This document shows positions 13,931-25,465 of a stretch of 64,000 nucleotides of DNA, in pieces. This stretch comes from Candidatus Enterococcus testudinis (GTDB lineage Bacteria > Bacillota > Bacilli > Lactobacillales > Enterococcaceae), in contig NZ_NGKU01000001.1 in the NCBI RefSeq assembly GCF_002140915.1, forward strand, positions 1,424,900 through 1,488,899, in the 5' to 3' direction. Made by a program: the position numbers and the translations under genes. How positions within the stretch are numbered: the first letter of the stretch is position 1; every line of letters begins with the position of its first letter. The notes below the pieces were generated by a model. That model had not been told where the DNA came from. It did no database searches and saw only the letters and a list, made by a program, of their open reading frames with translations.

Positions 13931-15061
13931 ATGAAACATAGAGGTATGTTGTTCGGGGGTTTGTTCATCCTTGCTTTAGCGGTGGTCTATTTACAACCGG
14001 TATTTTTCCAGCATGCTTCAGATACAAGTTTTCTTTCTGAGAATCCAATAAAGGCGCCTACAACAATGAATTATGAAACGATTCAAGCCAGCGGCCTTGC
14101 TGAGGCGATTGGTGAACCAGTTTCTGATTTCGAAGAAGATTATGGCTTGCCGGTGCGAACATATCGCACCGGCTATGATTTTGAAGTGCGGGTCTATAAT
14201 CAGCTGGATGATCAGCAATACATTGAGATCAATACAGATGGTGAAAGCGTTCAATCAATCAAAGTCATAGGTGACGGAGGGTCTTCACTAGCGCCATTTA
14301 CGATGGGCATGTCATTGGCGGAACTAACCGATTTGACCATGATCTATCCCAATTTTAGTCTGAAGCAAAATGATCGAACTGTCAGTTTTGAATTGATGGA
14401 AGAAGATATGAATTACCGTCCATTGGTCGCATTTGACAATGGAACATTTGCGGTGTTGTTCTTTGACCATGTAACGGCCACGCTGCAAGGAATCAGTTAC
14501 TTGGATCAAGCCACACTGTTGAAGTTAGCACCCTATCCGATAACTGAAGGCGAACGTCCGCTATTTCAGACCTCCCAGACGATTTCAGCGGATCAGGCAG
14601 GTTTGGATAAAGAAACGTTGGCTTTCGTAATCATCGAAAAGCTGCGCAATCTTCAAATGCTGGAGACGTATTCAGCGAATTTGGAGACGCAAAAAGAGGC
14701 CGCCACACTTTTGGCAGAATTGACTGATAATATTTCAGATCATCTGACATCCCAAAGGATCCATTCTTATCAAAAGGCTTTATCCAGCGAAAAAACCAGT
14801 AATTTTAACCTGACCAATGATGAATGGCGCGAATTGCTGAATGACCAAGATATCAAAGCAACGGCAACGATTTTTGAAGCACCGGTCTATGACCCGACAT
14901 TCAGTATCCTATCTTGGTTCAGTGATCCGGCCACAGCCGATCGTTTGTCTCACGAAACATTAGAAAAGATAGGAATTGCTTTTTCGCAAGAAAATATGGT
15001 AGTCTTAGTGCAAGAACAAGAAGAAGAAACCGAGGCTAGTACAACGAATGATATACAATAA
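13931..15061 (+). CDS. CAP-associated domain membrane-anchored protein (YlbC-like)
   Basis: The 376-residue protein has one N-terminal membrane segment (GMLFGGLFILALAVVYL) and an extracytoplasmic remainder. Residues about 45-190 resemble the CAP-associated N-terminal domain of B. subtilis YlbC; the C-terminal third is consistent with a divergent CAP/SCP domain, less certain. Function is unknown. It lies 14 bp after pyc and overlaps the start of ylbF by 14 bp. Gene order (pyc, ylbC-like, ylbF, ylbG) parallels Bacillus and supports the family call. Confidence 0.75.
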   Translation: MKHRGMLFGGLFILALAVVYLQPVFFQHASDTSFLSENPIKAPTTMNYETIQASGLAEAIGEPVSDFEEDYGLPVRTYRTGYDFEVRVYNQLDDQQYIEINTDGESVQSIKVIGDGGSSLAPFTMGMSLAELTDLTMIYPNFSLKQNDRTVSFELMEEDMNYRPLVAFDNGTFAVLFFDHVTATLQGISYLDQATLLKLAPYPITEGERPLFQTSQTISADQAGLDKETLAFVIIEKLRNLQMLETYSANLETQKEAATLLAELTDNISDHLTSQRIHSYQKALSSEKTSNFNLTNDEWRELLNDQDIKATATIFEAPVYDPTFSILSWFSDPATADRLSHETLEKIGIAFSQENMVVLVQEQEEETEASTTNDIQ

Positions 15062-15470
15062 CGAATTTTTTGAGCTTGCAGATCAAATCGATCATGTGGC
15101 GCAGACAATCAAGTCCAGCGACACTTTTGCTGCCTATACAGCAACTCAACAAAATATGTATCAAGACGATCAAGTACAAGTGCTGATCCAATCCTTTGTG
15201 GTGGAAAAGCAGGCATTTGAACAAATCGAAGCGTATGGGGCATTCGCGCCAGGGTTCAAAGAGCGTAGGCGAAAGATGCGTCTAGCCAAGCGTGAGTTGG
15301 TTATGAATGATCGCGTGAGTGAGTACCGTGTGGCTGAAACCAATTTACAACGCTTACTGGATGAAATCACTGTATCGATCGCAACCTGTTTTTCCGCTTC
15401 TATCAAAGTCGATGCCGGCAGTCCGTTTTTTCATTCAAAATCGAGTTGTGGAGGAAATTGTCATGCATGA
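15048..15470 (+). CDS. ylbF: YlbF/YmcA family protein (RicF-like)
   Basis: This 140-residue helical protein of the YlbF family (DUF964) has the core IQSFVVEKQAFEQIEAYG. In Bacillus, YlbF (RicF) joins YmcA and YaaT in an iron-sulfur protein complex that affects RNase Y and mRNA maturation. The C-terminus carries CGGNCHA, a compact cysteine motif that could serve metal or cluster binding. The start overlaps the CAP-domain gene and the end overlaps ylbG by 8 bp. Confidence 0.85.
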   Translation: MIYNNEFFELADQIDHVAQTIKSSDTFAAYTATQQNMYQDDQVQVLIQSFVVEKQAFEQIEAYGAFAPGFKERRRKMRLAKRELVMNDRVSEYRVAETNLQRLLDEITVSIATCFSASIKVDAGSPFFHSKSSCGGNCHA

Positions 15471-15807
15471 AGAAAAAGAACCCTTTCAAATACAGAAACG
15501 CCGAGGACTGATCGTATGGGTCTATAGTTTGCGTCAATTAAAAAACTTGCGTCGTTTTGGTTTTGTCCATTACGTTTCCCGCAAGATGAAGTATGTTGTC
15601 ATGTACTTGAATGAAGAAGAATATGAAGCCAAAAAGGCCAAAATCGAACAATTCCATTTTGTGCGTCAGGTGGAACCTTCTTATCGGCCGGATGTGGCGA
15701 TGGATTTTGCCGATAAAATCGGCACGGATGAAGCATATCCTAGCAAAGGTGACGGGTTTGATGTTGAAGAAAAAAATACGATGATTCGCTTAGCTGAGAA
15801 TGTGTAG
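15463..15807 (+). CDS. ylbG: YlbG family protein (DUF2129)
   Basis: This 114-residue conserved cytoplasmic protein of unknown function matches the YlbG family (RRGLIVWVYSLRQLKNLRRFG, then SRKMKYVVMYL). The ATG at 15463 is chosen because GAGGAAA lies 6 bp upstream and it overlaps the ylbF stop, as expected for a coupled gene. The open frame extends further 5' only inside ylbF. It ends the operon, followed by a terminator. Confidence 0.85.
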   Translation: MHEEKEPFQIQKRRGLIVWVYSLRQLKNLRRFGFVHYVSRKMKYVVMYLNEEEYEAKKAKIEQFHFVRQVEPSYRPDVAMDFADKIGTDEAYPSKGDGFDVEEKNTMIRLAENV

Positions 15808-15810
15808 AAA

Positions 15811-15842
15811 ATGGTGGCGTGTCGCAACGCCGCTATTTTTTT
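15811..15842 (+). terminator. Intrinsic terminator after ylbG
   Basis: The stem GGCGT/ACGCC is extended by wobble pairs on both sides, with a GTCGCA loop and a T run. It ends the ylaN-to-ylbG transcript. Confidence 0.8.
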
Positions 15843-15972
15843 GTTCAGAATCAGCTGTATATGCAAGTATGGGTAACCAATGAAAAGAAATGGAGAATCA
15901 TGCTTGCTATTTTGAAAAACAGTGCTATATTTATTTTACCTTAGAGATGTATGTAAGTTGGAGGAGAGAACG

Positions 15973-18056
<2,084 letters not shown>

Positions 18057-18064
18057 CCTGACAG

Positions 18065-18091
18065 AAAACGACCAAAATGGTCGTTTTTTTT
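18065..18091 (+). terminator. Intrinsic terminator after the SepM-like gene
   Basis: A 9-bp perfect stem (AAAACGACC with GGTCGTTTT), 5-nt loop and a T run. Confidence 0.9.
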
Positions 18092-18162
18092 GTCTTGTCA
18101 TGAATTCAAGTAGGCGCATAGAATCTGTTGTGCTATACTTTTATCTAAGGAGCGTGAAAATA

Positions 18163-18570
18163 GTGGAAATCAAAAGACAACAACCAATCGTCGAAGCCTA
18201 TCACTTCGATATGAAACCAAAAGACAAAGAAATGGAAACAAAATTAAATGTCGGCTTTGCCCCTTTAAAAGTGAAAGATGAAGCTTACATGGAAAAAAAT
18301 AGCATTATCGGTGCCCGATTAGAATTTCAATTGGTCTTTCCAGAATATGTTTTGTCTGGCCGTGTGGGCCAAGTCAATCATATCTTAAATCGCAAAGTGG
18401 AGTCAGGTGAAGATTTATCAAAAGCTGAAACAGATCGCTTGGTCGAACCGTTATTTGATATCATCAAACGATTGACCTATGAAGTAACAGAAATCATTAC
18501 GGACAAACCTGGTTTGCAATTGAACTTTAACACCAATAACAATCAAGAAAATGAAGCAAAAGAAGACTGA
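18163..18570 (+). CDS. DUF1149 family protein (SecB-like fold)
   Basis: This 135-residue cytoplasmic protein resembles the DUF1149 family of lactic acid bacteria, reported to have a SecB-like fold. Function is unknown. The GTG at 18163 is chosen with AAGGAG 10 bp upstream; another in-frame GTG (18154) sits too close to it, and the ATG at 18100 has no Shine-Dalgarno and overlaps the promoter region (TATACT at 18133). The C-terminus is Asn/Glu-rich and probably disordered. Confidence 0.75.
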   Translation: MEIKRQQPIVEAYHFDMKPKDKEMETKLNVGFAPLKVKDEAYMEKNSIIGARLEFQLVFPEYVLSGRVGQVNHILNRKVESGEDLSKAETDRLVEPLFDIIKRLTYEVTEIITDKPGLQLNFNTNNNQENEAKED

Positions 18571-18584
18571 TAGGAGGGGAAACG

Positions 18585-18956
18585 ATGTTTTCAAATAAAA
18601 TGCAAGTCATGATCTATGTCGCAGATGTGCCAGCGGCCGTCGCATTTTGGCAATCATTTGGTTTTGTGATCATTGACCAGCAATCAGTCGATGGCACGTC
18701 AGTCGTGGAAATCGCACCTAGTGCGCAGGCGGATACACGATTTGTGATCTACGACCGCACCTTTATCGAGTCACATTCCCCGGAAGTAGCATTGAATGCA
18801 CCATCAATCATGTTCTTTTCAGAGGACATCACAGGACTTTACAAACAGATGCTTGAGGCGAATGTTGAAGTCGGAGACTTGATTCAAATGGAAGAAATGA
18901 TGGTCTTCAATTTTGCTGACCCAGACGGCAATTATTATGCGGTCTCTGGCAAATAA
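18585..18956 (+). CDS. VOC (glyoxalase/bleomycin-resistance fold) protein
   Basis: This 123-residue single-domain protein has two VOC half-repeats: QVMIYVADVPAAVAFWQSFGF, and SIMFFSEDITGLYKQMLEANV ending in FNFADPDGNYYAVS. Such proteins bind small molecules or metals; no substrate can be inferred. GGAGGGG precedes the ATG. It lies 14 bp after the DUF1149 gene, so probably one transcript, closed by a palindromic terminator. Confidence 0.82.
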   Translation: MFSNKMQVMIYVADVPAAVAFWQSFGFVIIDQQSVDGTSVVEIAPSAQADTRFVIYDRTFIESHSPEVALNAPSIMFFSEDITGLYKQMLEANVEVGDLIQMEEMMVFNFADPDGNYYAVSGK

Positions 18957-18977
18957 TATACCCTTTACAAGATGATG

Positions 18978-19007
18978 CTAAAAAAATCTTTTAAAAGATT
19001 TTTTTAG
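18978..19007. terminator. Palindromic terminator after the VOC gene
   Basis: A 30-bp perfect palindrome (15-bp arms) with A and T runs on either side, able to work in both directions. Confidence 0.8.
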
Positions 19008-19071
19008 TTAGGTTCTGTTTTGCTTATTTACATTGCTGCCATACATGCAGCTATTGGAGGAGGGAAGATTC

Positions 19072-19806
19072 ATGAAAGACTTGATCTATGCCATCAGCGA
19101 TATCCATGGTATGGCTGATCTTTTTAAAAACCTTTTGCAAGACTATGACCCTGAGAGACATCAACTAGTATTGATCGGCGATTTAAATGACCGCGGGCCA
19201 AAAACCAAAGAATGTTTTTTATTAGGGAAACAACTTGTCGAAGAACAACAAGCGATCTATTTGAGAGGAAATCATGAAGAATATTTCCTGCAATTCCTGC
19301 AAGCACCAGAAGATTGGTTTGCACCTTATGTGCGCAATGGCGGCAAAGAAACGTTAGAAAGTCTTTTGCACAAAGGGGCAACTGAAGAATATTCCCCAAC
19401 CGAGATCGCTATGATGATACGCAGTCGTTACCAAGAGCTGATTGCCTTTTTGATGGAACGTCCCCTGTATTATGAATGGCATCAGTATCTGTTTGTCCAT
19501 GCTGGGGTTGACTTGACCAAGACGAATTGGCAAGATACATCAGATCATGATTTTATCTGGATCCGGGAACCATTCCATCAAGGAAAGAATCAAACGGGCA
19601 AAACGATTGTTTTTGGCCATACGATCACTCCGATGCTGCATGGCGATATGCAAACCACTGATTTATGGATCAGTGATCAGAAAATTGGTATTGATGGTGG
19701 GGCAGTTTTTGGCGGTTCCGTTCATGGTGTCATTTTTGATGAACAGGGCATCTTGCAAGACATCGAATACCAAAATTTAGCAGGGCCTTGGCAACCAGAC
19801 TTTTAA
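19072..19806 (+). CDS. PPP-family metallophosphoesterase
   Basis: This 244-residue phosphoesterase has the PPP metal motifs in order: ISDIHG (GDxHG type), IGDLNDRGP, RGNHEEYF, a conserved VHAG and FGHT. Bacterial members act as protein phosphatases or on dinucleoside polyphosphates; the substrate cannot be read here. GGAGGAGGG stands before the ATG at 19072, and the earlier TTG start at 19033 is unsupported. Confidence 0.88.
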   Translation: MKDLIYAISDIHGMADLFKNLLQDYDPERHQLVLIGDLNDRGPKTKECFLLGKQLVEEQQAIYLRGNHEEYFLQFLQAPEDWFAPYVRNGGKETLESLLHKGATEEYSPTEIAMMIRSRYQELIAFLMERPLYYEWHQYLFVHAGVDLTKTNWQDTSDHDFIWIREPFHQGKNQTGKTIVFGHTITPMLHGDMQTTDLWISDQKIGIDGGAVFGGSVHGVIFDEQGILQDIEYQNLAGPWQPDF

Positions 19807-19849
19807 AAGATTTCTGCTGGACCCTGACAAACAAGCATACGATAAAAAG

Positions 19850-19900
19850 AACAGACTGGCTGTCTCTCGATCACGATTGAGCGTCATCAGCTGTTTTTTT
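19850..19900 (+). terminator. Possible terminator after the phosphoesterase gene
   Basis: An imperfect long stem (ACAG to CTGT outside, CTCGAT to ATTGAG inside) followed by eight T. Stem quality is modest. Confidence 0.45.
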
Positions 19901-19943
19901 TGTGGTATCATTAAGAATATGAAACGAGAAAGGTGAACAAAAA

Positions 19944-22130
19944 ATGGCTGAAATGAATCAAGATGTTTTACAATTAGTGACGGCAGAAATGACGGCATTT
20001 ACAAAAAAACAAATCACGACGGTCCTTCAATTGTTGCAAGATGGCAATACGGTACCGTTTATTGCCCGTTATCGTAAAGAGATGACCAATGGATTGGATG
20101 AGGTCCAAATCAGAGACATTGAAGAACGCTATACCTATTTAGAAAACCTATCGAAGCGAAAAGCAGAAGTCCTGCGTTTGATTGAAGAACAAGAAAAATT
20201 AACGCCTGAATTGACGCAAGCAATTCAATCTGCTGCCAAAATGCAAACAGTAGAAGACCTATACCGTCCATATAAACAAAAAAGGCGGACAAAGGCAACG
20301 ATTGCCAAAGAGAATGGTTTAGGTGGCTTTGCTGAATGGATACTGACGTTTCCTGTCGGTACGCCGATTACAGAGGAAGCAGTTGGCTATCTGAATGAAG
20401 CAGTACCTGAGATTGAGGATGTATTGCAAGGTGCGCATGAGATCATCGCAGAAATAATCGGCGATACTGCTGAATTTCGGACGTGGATCAGAAGTTATTT
20501 TCAAAACAAAGGATTGTACAAGAGCACTGTAAAAGATGCGGAGAAAGATGAAAAAGGCGTGTTTGAAATGTATTATGACTTTCAGCATCCGATCAACAAA
20601 ATGGTCTCTCATCGTATTTTAGCTACCAACCGCGGTGAGCAAGAGGGGATTTTAAAAGTGTCGCTGCAAGTAGATGACACGAAAATCTTTGATTATTTGG
20701 CGCGAAAACTGATCAGAAATACAGCCTCACCAGCTGCTGGTTTCGTCAAAGAGGCTATAGCAGATGCGTACAAACGATTTATCGCTCCAGCCATTGAGCG
20801 GGAGATTCGCAATGAATTAAAGGAACAGGCGGATGAACAAGCCATCACGATTTTTGGGGATAATTTACGAAATTTATTATTACAATCACCATTAAAAGGC
20901 AAAGTCGTGTTAGGGTTTGACCCTGCTTACCGTACCGGCTGTAAATTAGCCGTGATCGATGCAACAGGGAAAGTTTTGGCCATTGAAGTCATCTATCCCC
21001 ACAAGCCAGCGCCGATGAACAAACGTGAAGCGGCCGGACCGGCATTTCGACGGCTACTTGAAACCTCTCATGTCGACATGGTAGCCATCGGTAACGGCAC
21101 GGCTAGCCGCGAATCAGAACAATTCGTTGCGGAACAAATCAAACAAGTCGATCAAGATGTCTATTATGTCATCGTCAACGAAGCAGGCGCTTCTGTCTAT
21201 TCTGCCAGTCCGTTGGCACGGCAAGAATTTCCGGATCTTCAAGTGGAAGAACGCAGTGCAATCAGTATTGGACGCCGCCTGCAAGATCCGTTGGCGGAGT
21301 TAGTGAAAATCGATCCACAATCCGTCGGTGTTGGACAATATCAGCATGATGTCTCTCAAAAACGTTTAGCTGAACAGTTGGATTTCGTAGTAGAAACAGC
21401 GGTCAATCAAGTTGGCGTAGATGTTAATACAGCCAGTGGCCAATTGCTGCAGCATGTCGCTGGTCTAAACAAAACGACAGCACAAAACATCGTCCTATAT
21501 CGCGAAGAAAATGGTGCCTTTAGCCAACGGACCCAATTGAAGAAAGTCCCTCGCTTAGGACCGAAAGCCTATGAACAAGCGATTGGTTTTATGCGGATTC
21601 CTGGCGGAAAAGTGATTCTTGATCAAACTGGGATCCATCCGGAAAGCTATGATACAGCAAAAGAAGTCTTGCGCATTGCCGGTATTTCTTTGTCAGCACT
21701 CGCTTCAGGCAATCAAGAAGAAAACAAAGCTGCATTGGCTACTCTTGATCCGGCGACGTTGGCAATAAACCTAAATGTAGGGAAGGAAACGATCATTGAT
21801 ATTTTGAAAGCATTGATGCAACCCGGACGCGATATGCGAGACGAGATGCCAGCACCGTTATTAAGAAAAGATGTCTTAAGCATGGACGATCTGCTTCCCG
21901 GAATGGAATTACAAGGGACGGTCCGCAATGTGATCGATTTTGGCGCCTTCGTTGATATTGGTGTTAAACAAGATGGACTGGTCCATTTATCGAAAATGAG
22001 CCGCTCCTTTGTCAAACACCCAAAAGATGTTGTCGCAGTTGGGGATGTAGTAACTGTCTGGATCGAACAAGTAGATAGCAAAAAAGGGCGTATCAGCCTT
22101 ACGATGGTTGATCCTGTTACAAAAAAATGA
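19944..22130 (+). CDS. tex: Tex family RNA-binding transcription accessory protein
   Basis: The 728-residue Tex protein has an N-terminal helical and YqgF-like RNase H fold region (KVVLGFDPAYRTGCKLAVID), helix-hairpin-helix repeats (VNTASGQLLQHVAGL, LKKVPRLGPKAYEQA) and a C-terminal S1 domain (MELQGTVRNVIDFGAFVDIG). Tex binds RNA and affects transcription and gene expression broadly. It overlaps the SprT-like gene by 4 bp, as in Bacillus (ydcI-ydcK). Confidence 0.93.
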   Translation: MAEMNQDVLQLVTAEMTAFTKKQITTVLQLLQDGNTVPFIARYRKEMTNGLDEVQIRDIEERYTYLENLSKRKAEVLRLIEEQEKLTPELTQAIQSAAKMQTVEDLYRPYKQKRRTKATIAKENGLGGFAEWILTFPVGTPITEEAVGYLNEAVPEIEDVLQGAHEIIAEIIGDTAEFRTWIRSYFQNKGLYKSTVKDAEKDEKGVFEMYYDFQHPINKMVSHRILATNRGEQEGILKVSLQVDDTKIFDYLARKLIRNTASPAAGFVKEAIADAYKRFIAPAIEREIRNELKEQADEQAITIFGDNLRNLLLQSPLKGKVVLGFDPAYRTGCKLAVIDATGKVLAIEVIYPHKPAPMNKREAAGPAFRRLLETSHVDMVAIGNGTASRESEQFVAEQIKQVDQDVYYVIVNEAGASVYSASPLARQEFPDLQVEERSAISIGRRLQDPLAELVKIDPQSVGVGQYQHDVSQKRLAEQLDFVVETAVNQVGVDVNTASGQLLQHVAGLNKTTAQNIVLYREENGAFSQRTQLKKVPRLGPKAYEQAIGFMRIPGGKVILDQTGIHPESYDTAKEVLRIAGISLSALASGNQEENKAALATLDPATLAINLNVGKETIIDILKALMQPGRDMRDEMPAPLLRKDVLSMDDLLPGMELQGTVRNVIDFGAFVDIGVKQDGLVHLSKMSRSFVKHPKDVVAVGDVVTVWIEQVDSKKGRISLTMVDPVTKK

Positions 22131-22591
22131 CCAATCAAGAATTGCAGCATTACGTAGAAAAAGTCTCTATCGACTGTTTTGGCCGGCCATTTTTACACAA
22201 AGCCGTTTTTAATCGCCGCTTAAAATCCACCGGCGGTCGTTATCATTTAAACGATCATCACTTAGATTTTAATCCAGCTATGTTAGCAGAACATGGGGAA
22301 GAGGTGTTCATCGGAATCATCAAACACGAGCTGTGTCATTACCATTTGCACCTAACAGGGGAAGGACACCGGCATCGCGACCCTGCGTTTAAGGCATTGT
22401 TGGCCAAAACAGGTGGTCTGCGCTACGCGCCAACTTCTGTAAAAACAACGAACTATCAATACCAATGTCAACAATGCCATGCCATATACCGTCGTCAAAA
22501 ACGCATCGATACCAAAAAATACGTCTGTGGAAAGTGCCGCGGACCTTTGGTAAATATAGGAAATAATGAGAAAAGTCAAGCGCTAAAATAA
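22127..22591 (+). CDS. SprT-like zinc metallopeptidase family protein
   Basis: This 154-residue protein has the zinc-metallopeptidase motif HELCHYH (residues about 67-73) and a C-terminal zinc ribbon with two CxxC pairs (YQCQQCHAIY and YVCGKCRGPL). It corresponds to SprL/YdcK proteins encoded next to tex. Cellular role in bacteria is not settled; eukaryotic SprT proteins cleave DNA-protein crosslinks. The start overlaps the tex stop. Confidence 0.88.
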   Translation: MTNQELQHYVEKVSIDCFGRPFLHKAVFNRRLKSTGGRYHLNDHHLDFNPAMLAEHGEEVFIGIIKHELCHYHLHLTGEGHRHRDPAFKALLAKTGGLRYAPTSVKTTNYQYQCQQCHAIYRRQKRIDTKKYVCGKCRGPLVNIGNNEKSQALK

Positions 22592-22703
22592 ATTTCATTG
22601 CTATTTTTTTCATTTTGTATGATAATGTAGGACGTGCGACAACCTGATATTTGTCAAAATACACGTTTATTCAATCGTGGAATTGAGAAAAGAGGATTAT
22701 AGA

Positions 22704-24038
22704 ATGGAAAATCAAAACAAAATTTATCATTTTGTTGGTATCAAAGGTTCTGGTATGAGCTCATTGGCTTTAGTGCTGCACGAAAAAGGCTACCATGTGC
22801 AAGGCTCAGATGTTGAGGAATACTTTTTTACCCAGCGTGACTTAGAAAAAGCGGGCATTTTATTATTGCCTTTTGATAAAGAAAATATCCAACCTGAGAT
22901 GGTCATCATTCAAGGAAATGCCTTTCCTGATACACATCCAGAAATCATTCGCGCCAATGAATTAGGTCTGGAAGTAACCCGTTATCATGACTTCATCGGC
23001 AAGTTTATTCAACCCTATACCAGTATTGCCGTAACTGGCTCCCATGGAAAAACCAGTACCACCGGTTTATTATCTCATGTGTTGAGCGGGGTTCGGCCAA
23101 CAAGTTATTTAATAGGGGATGGCACCGGGCATGGCGATCCAAATGCCGAATTCTTCTCTTTTGAAGCCTGTGAATACCGCCGTCATTTTCTGGCTTATTC
23201 TCCGGATTATGCCATTATGACCAATATCGATTTCGATCATCCAGATTACTATCATTCCATCGAAGATGTGTTTTCTGCTTTTCAATCAATGGCCAATCAA
23301 GTCAAAAAAGGCATCTTTGCCTATGGCGATGACACTTTCTTGCGCAAGTTGGAAGCAGATGTCCCAATTTATTACTATGGCATCAATGATGACGATGACG
23401 TCCAAGCAAAAAATATTGAACGGACAACGCAAGGCTCAGCTTTTGATGTCTATGTTCACGGTGAAAATATCGGTCATTTTGTATTGCCTGCCTATGGCCA
23501 ACATAACATCAACAACGCGTTGGGTGTGATTGCTGTTGCCTACAAAGAAGAGCTAGATATGCACGAAGTGGCGGAAGAAATGTTATCTTTCCCTGGCGTG
23601 AAACGTCGGTTTAGCGAAAAAATCGTCGCTGATATGACAATCGTTGATGACTATGCCCATCATCCTGCTGAAATCAAAGCAACCATTGATGGTGCTCGTC
23701 AAAAATATCCAGACAAAGAAATCATCGCTGTCTTCCAACCCCATACATTTACACGGACGATTGCGTTGATGGATGATTTTGCGGAAGCACTTGATTTAGC
23801 AGACAATGTCTACTTATGTGATATCTTTGGCTCAGCACGGGAAGACCGTGGCGATGTCAAAATTGAGGATTTAGGCAACAAAATCAGCAAAGGCGGTTTC
23901 GTTTTGAAAGAAGACAATGTGTCTCCGCTTCTAGACCATAAAAATGCAGTGGTGATTTTTATGGGCGCTGGGGATGTTCAAAAATTCGAAGCAGCTTACG
24001 AAAAACTATTGAGCAACACGACACGCAACGTACTATAG
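22704..24038 (+). CDS. murC: UDP-N-acetylmuramate--L-alanine ligase
   Basis: This 444-residue Mur ligase adds L-alanine to UDP-MurNAc in peptidoglycan precursor synthesis. It has the N-terminal glycine motif [17 protein letters not shown]-binding [10 protein letters not shown], and the family motif [11 protein letters not shown]. The ATG at 22704 follows GAGGAT. It forms its own transcript, ended by a terminator. Confidence 0.96.
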   Translation: MENQNKIYHFVGIKGSGMSSLALVLHEKGYHVQGSDVEEYFFTQRDLEKAGILLLPFDKENIQPEMVIIQGNAFPDTHPEIIRANELGLEVTRYHDFIGKFIQPYTSIAVTGSHGKTSTTGLLSHVLSGVRPTSYLIGDGTGHGDPNAEFFSFEACEYRRHFLAYSPDYAIMTNIDFDHPDYYHSIEDVFSAFQSMANQVKKGIFAYGDDTFLRKLEADVPIYYYGINDDDDVQAKNIERTTQGSAFDVYVHGENIGHFVLPAYGQHNINNALGVIAVAYKEELDMHEVAEEMLSFPGVKRRFSEKIVADMTIVDDYAHHPAEIKATIDGARQKYPDKEIIAVFQPHTFTRTIALMDDFAEALDLADNVYLCDIFGSAREDRGDVKIEDLGNKISKGGFVLKEDNVSPLLDHKNAVVIFMGAGDVQKFEAAYEKLLSNTTRNVL

Positions 24039-24043
24039 ACAAG

Positions 24044-24079
24044 ACTCTTGTGACCGTTCAAGGTTGCAAGAGTTTTTTT
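24044..24079 (+). terminator. Intrinsic terminator after murC
   Basis: A 7-bp perfect outer stem (ACTCTTG with CAAGAGT) with further inner pairing and seven T. Confidence 0.85.
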
Positions 24080-24181
24080 AAACATTGAAGATTTTGTGAA
24101 ATAAATCTTGCGAACTTGCACTTTTGTCTGCTTCTGATAAAATGAAAGCAGATAAAAATTATTTTTTTGGAGGAAACACAC

Positions 24182-24652
24182 TTGAACATAGGTAAACCGC
24201 GAAAGATCGGCAAAAGTATCGAAGATATCGAGGAAGGCGATTCGTTGTCTTTAACCGAGTCGATCGAAGACAATCAACTATTGCTTTATTTAGGATTGAC
24301 GAATGATGCAAATCCGCTCTACATTCAACATGATTACACGCAAAAAACGGACTATCAACGTCCGATCGTGCCTTCAGTCATGCTGATGGGAATCATTACC
24401 AGCGCGGTGTCCAAACACTTGCCTGGACCAGGCTCTCATGTCGTGAATTTTTCGGTGAACTTTATAGAACCAGTTTTTCATTATGAAACATTGACTTTTG
24501 ATTTTGAAGTCATCAAAGTTGATAAAATGAAAGATGTCGTGACGATTTCAGTGGAAGCCATCAACGGCGAAGGAGATCGTATCTTAGACGCTGTTGTCAT
24601 GGTCCAACCGCCAAAAGAAATGGCAGAACAGGAGGAAGCGCAACATGAATAA
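24182..24652 (+). CDS. MaoC-like hot-dog fold dehydratase
   Basis: This 156-residue single-domain protein has the MaoC/hydratase pattern LTNDANPLYIQHDY (catalytic Asp and His region) and RPIVPSVMLMGIITS. The family hydrates enoyl-CoA or enoyl-ACP; the precise substrate is unknown. A TTG start at 24182 is chosen, with GGAGG about 9 bp upstream; an earlier in-frame TTG (24167) overlaps that Shine-Dalgarno. It overlaps the next gene by 8 bp. Confidence 0.78.
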   Translation: MNIGKPRKIGKSIEDIEEGDSLSLTESIEDNQLLLYLGLTNDANPLYIQHDYTQKTDYQRPIVPSVMLMGIITSAVSKHLPGPGSHVVNFSVNFIEPVFHYETLTFDFEVIKVDKMKDVVTISVEAINGEGDRILDAVVMVQPPKEMAEQEEAQHE

Positions 24653-25337
24653 TATGAACAATGAAACTGTACAAGCCCAAGGATTGAATCGTTTTTACTC
24701 AAAAGTCTATCTATTCTTTGGTTTAGGATTAGGGATCAGTGCGATATCGGCTTACTTTTTTGGAGAAGTCTTTGCGACTCAAACGCTGCAATTTATTCAA
24801 AACTTTCCTTTAGGATTCACTGGATTGTGGCTCGTGCAAATCGTTTTAGTCTTAGTCTTAGGTGCCAAGGCACAAAAAAATCCTTCGCTGACATTGGCGG
24901 GCTATCTCGTCTATTCACTATTGAACGGATTGACATTGTCTGTCACTTTGATGGTTTATGATTTCGGCTCGATTGCTGGGGCCTTCATCTCAGCTGCTGT
25001 GACTTTCGGTGTCATGTCGGCATTTGGGATCATGACCAAACGTGATCTAAGTGTCGTAGGTCGGATCGGTTATGGCTTATTGATCGGGATCATTATCTCA
25101 ACTTTATTGAATGTCTTTATTTTAAACAGCCAGCCGGTTGATTTCTTCTTGTCGATCGTGACAGTGTTTGTCTTTATGGGCATCACAGCGTATGACAATC
25201 AACGGATCCGTACAACCTACATGGCAACAAATGGTGGCGCAAATACCGGAGTGGCTGTCTTTATGGCATTGCAACTATACTTAGACTTTATCAACTTATT
25301 CTTGGCGCTATTGCGCATCTTTGGTAAAAATAACTAA
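24645..25337 (+). CDS. Bax inhibitor-1 (BI-1/YetJ) family membrane protein
   Basis: This 230-residue protein has seven predicted membrane helices. It carries the BI-1 family features FGVMSAFGIMTKRDLS and TAYDNQRIR with ALQLYLDFINLFLALLR at the end. Family members such as B. subtilis YetJ are pH-sensitive calcium leak channels. The ATG at 24645 follows CAGGAGG and overlaps the MaoC gene, so the two are coupled. Confidence 0.9.
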   Translation: MNNMNNETVQAQGLNRFYSKVYLFFGLGLGISAISAYFFGEVFATQTLQFIQNFPLGFTGLWLVQIVLVLVLGAKAQKNPSLTLAGYLVYSLLNGLTLSVTLMVYDFGSIAGAFISAAVTFGVMSAFGIMTKRDLSVVGRIGYGLLIGIIISTLLNVFILNSQPVDFFLSIVTVFVFMGITAYDNQRIRTTYMATNGGANTGVAVFMALQLYLDFINLFLALLRIFGKNN

Positions 25338-25370
25338 AAAAAAGCGCGCTGAAACGCGCCTTTTTTTTTG
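25338..25370 (+). terminator. Intrinsic terminator after the BI-1 gene
   Basis: GCGCG/CGCGC stem, short loop, A run before and nine T after. Confidence 0.88.
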
Positions 25371-25465
25371 CATTCAATGATGGAATCAGTAAAGCAATTC
25401 ATCGCTTTTACACGATTTCTTTGTTAAAATAAAGAAGAACTTTTTTCTAAGAAGGGGTTAAAATC

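Noticed and set aside
24594..24644. Longer N-terminus for the BI-1 family protein
   Set aside because: The extra residues lie inside the MaoC-like gene and are highly basic and unlike the family; the ATG at 24645 has a good Shine-Dalgarno.
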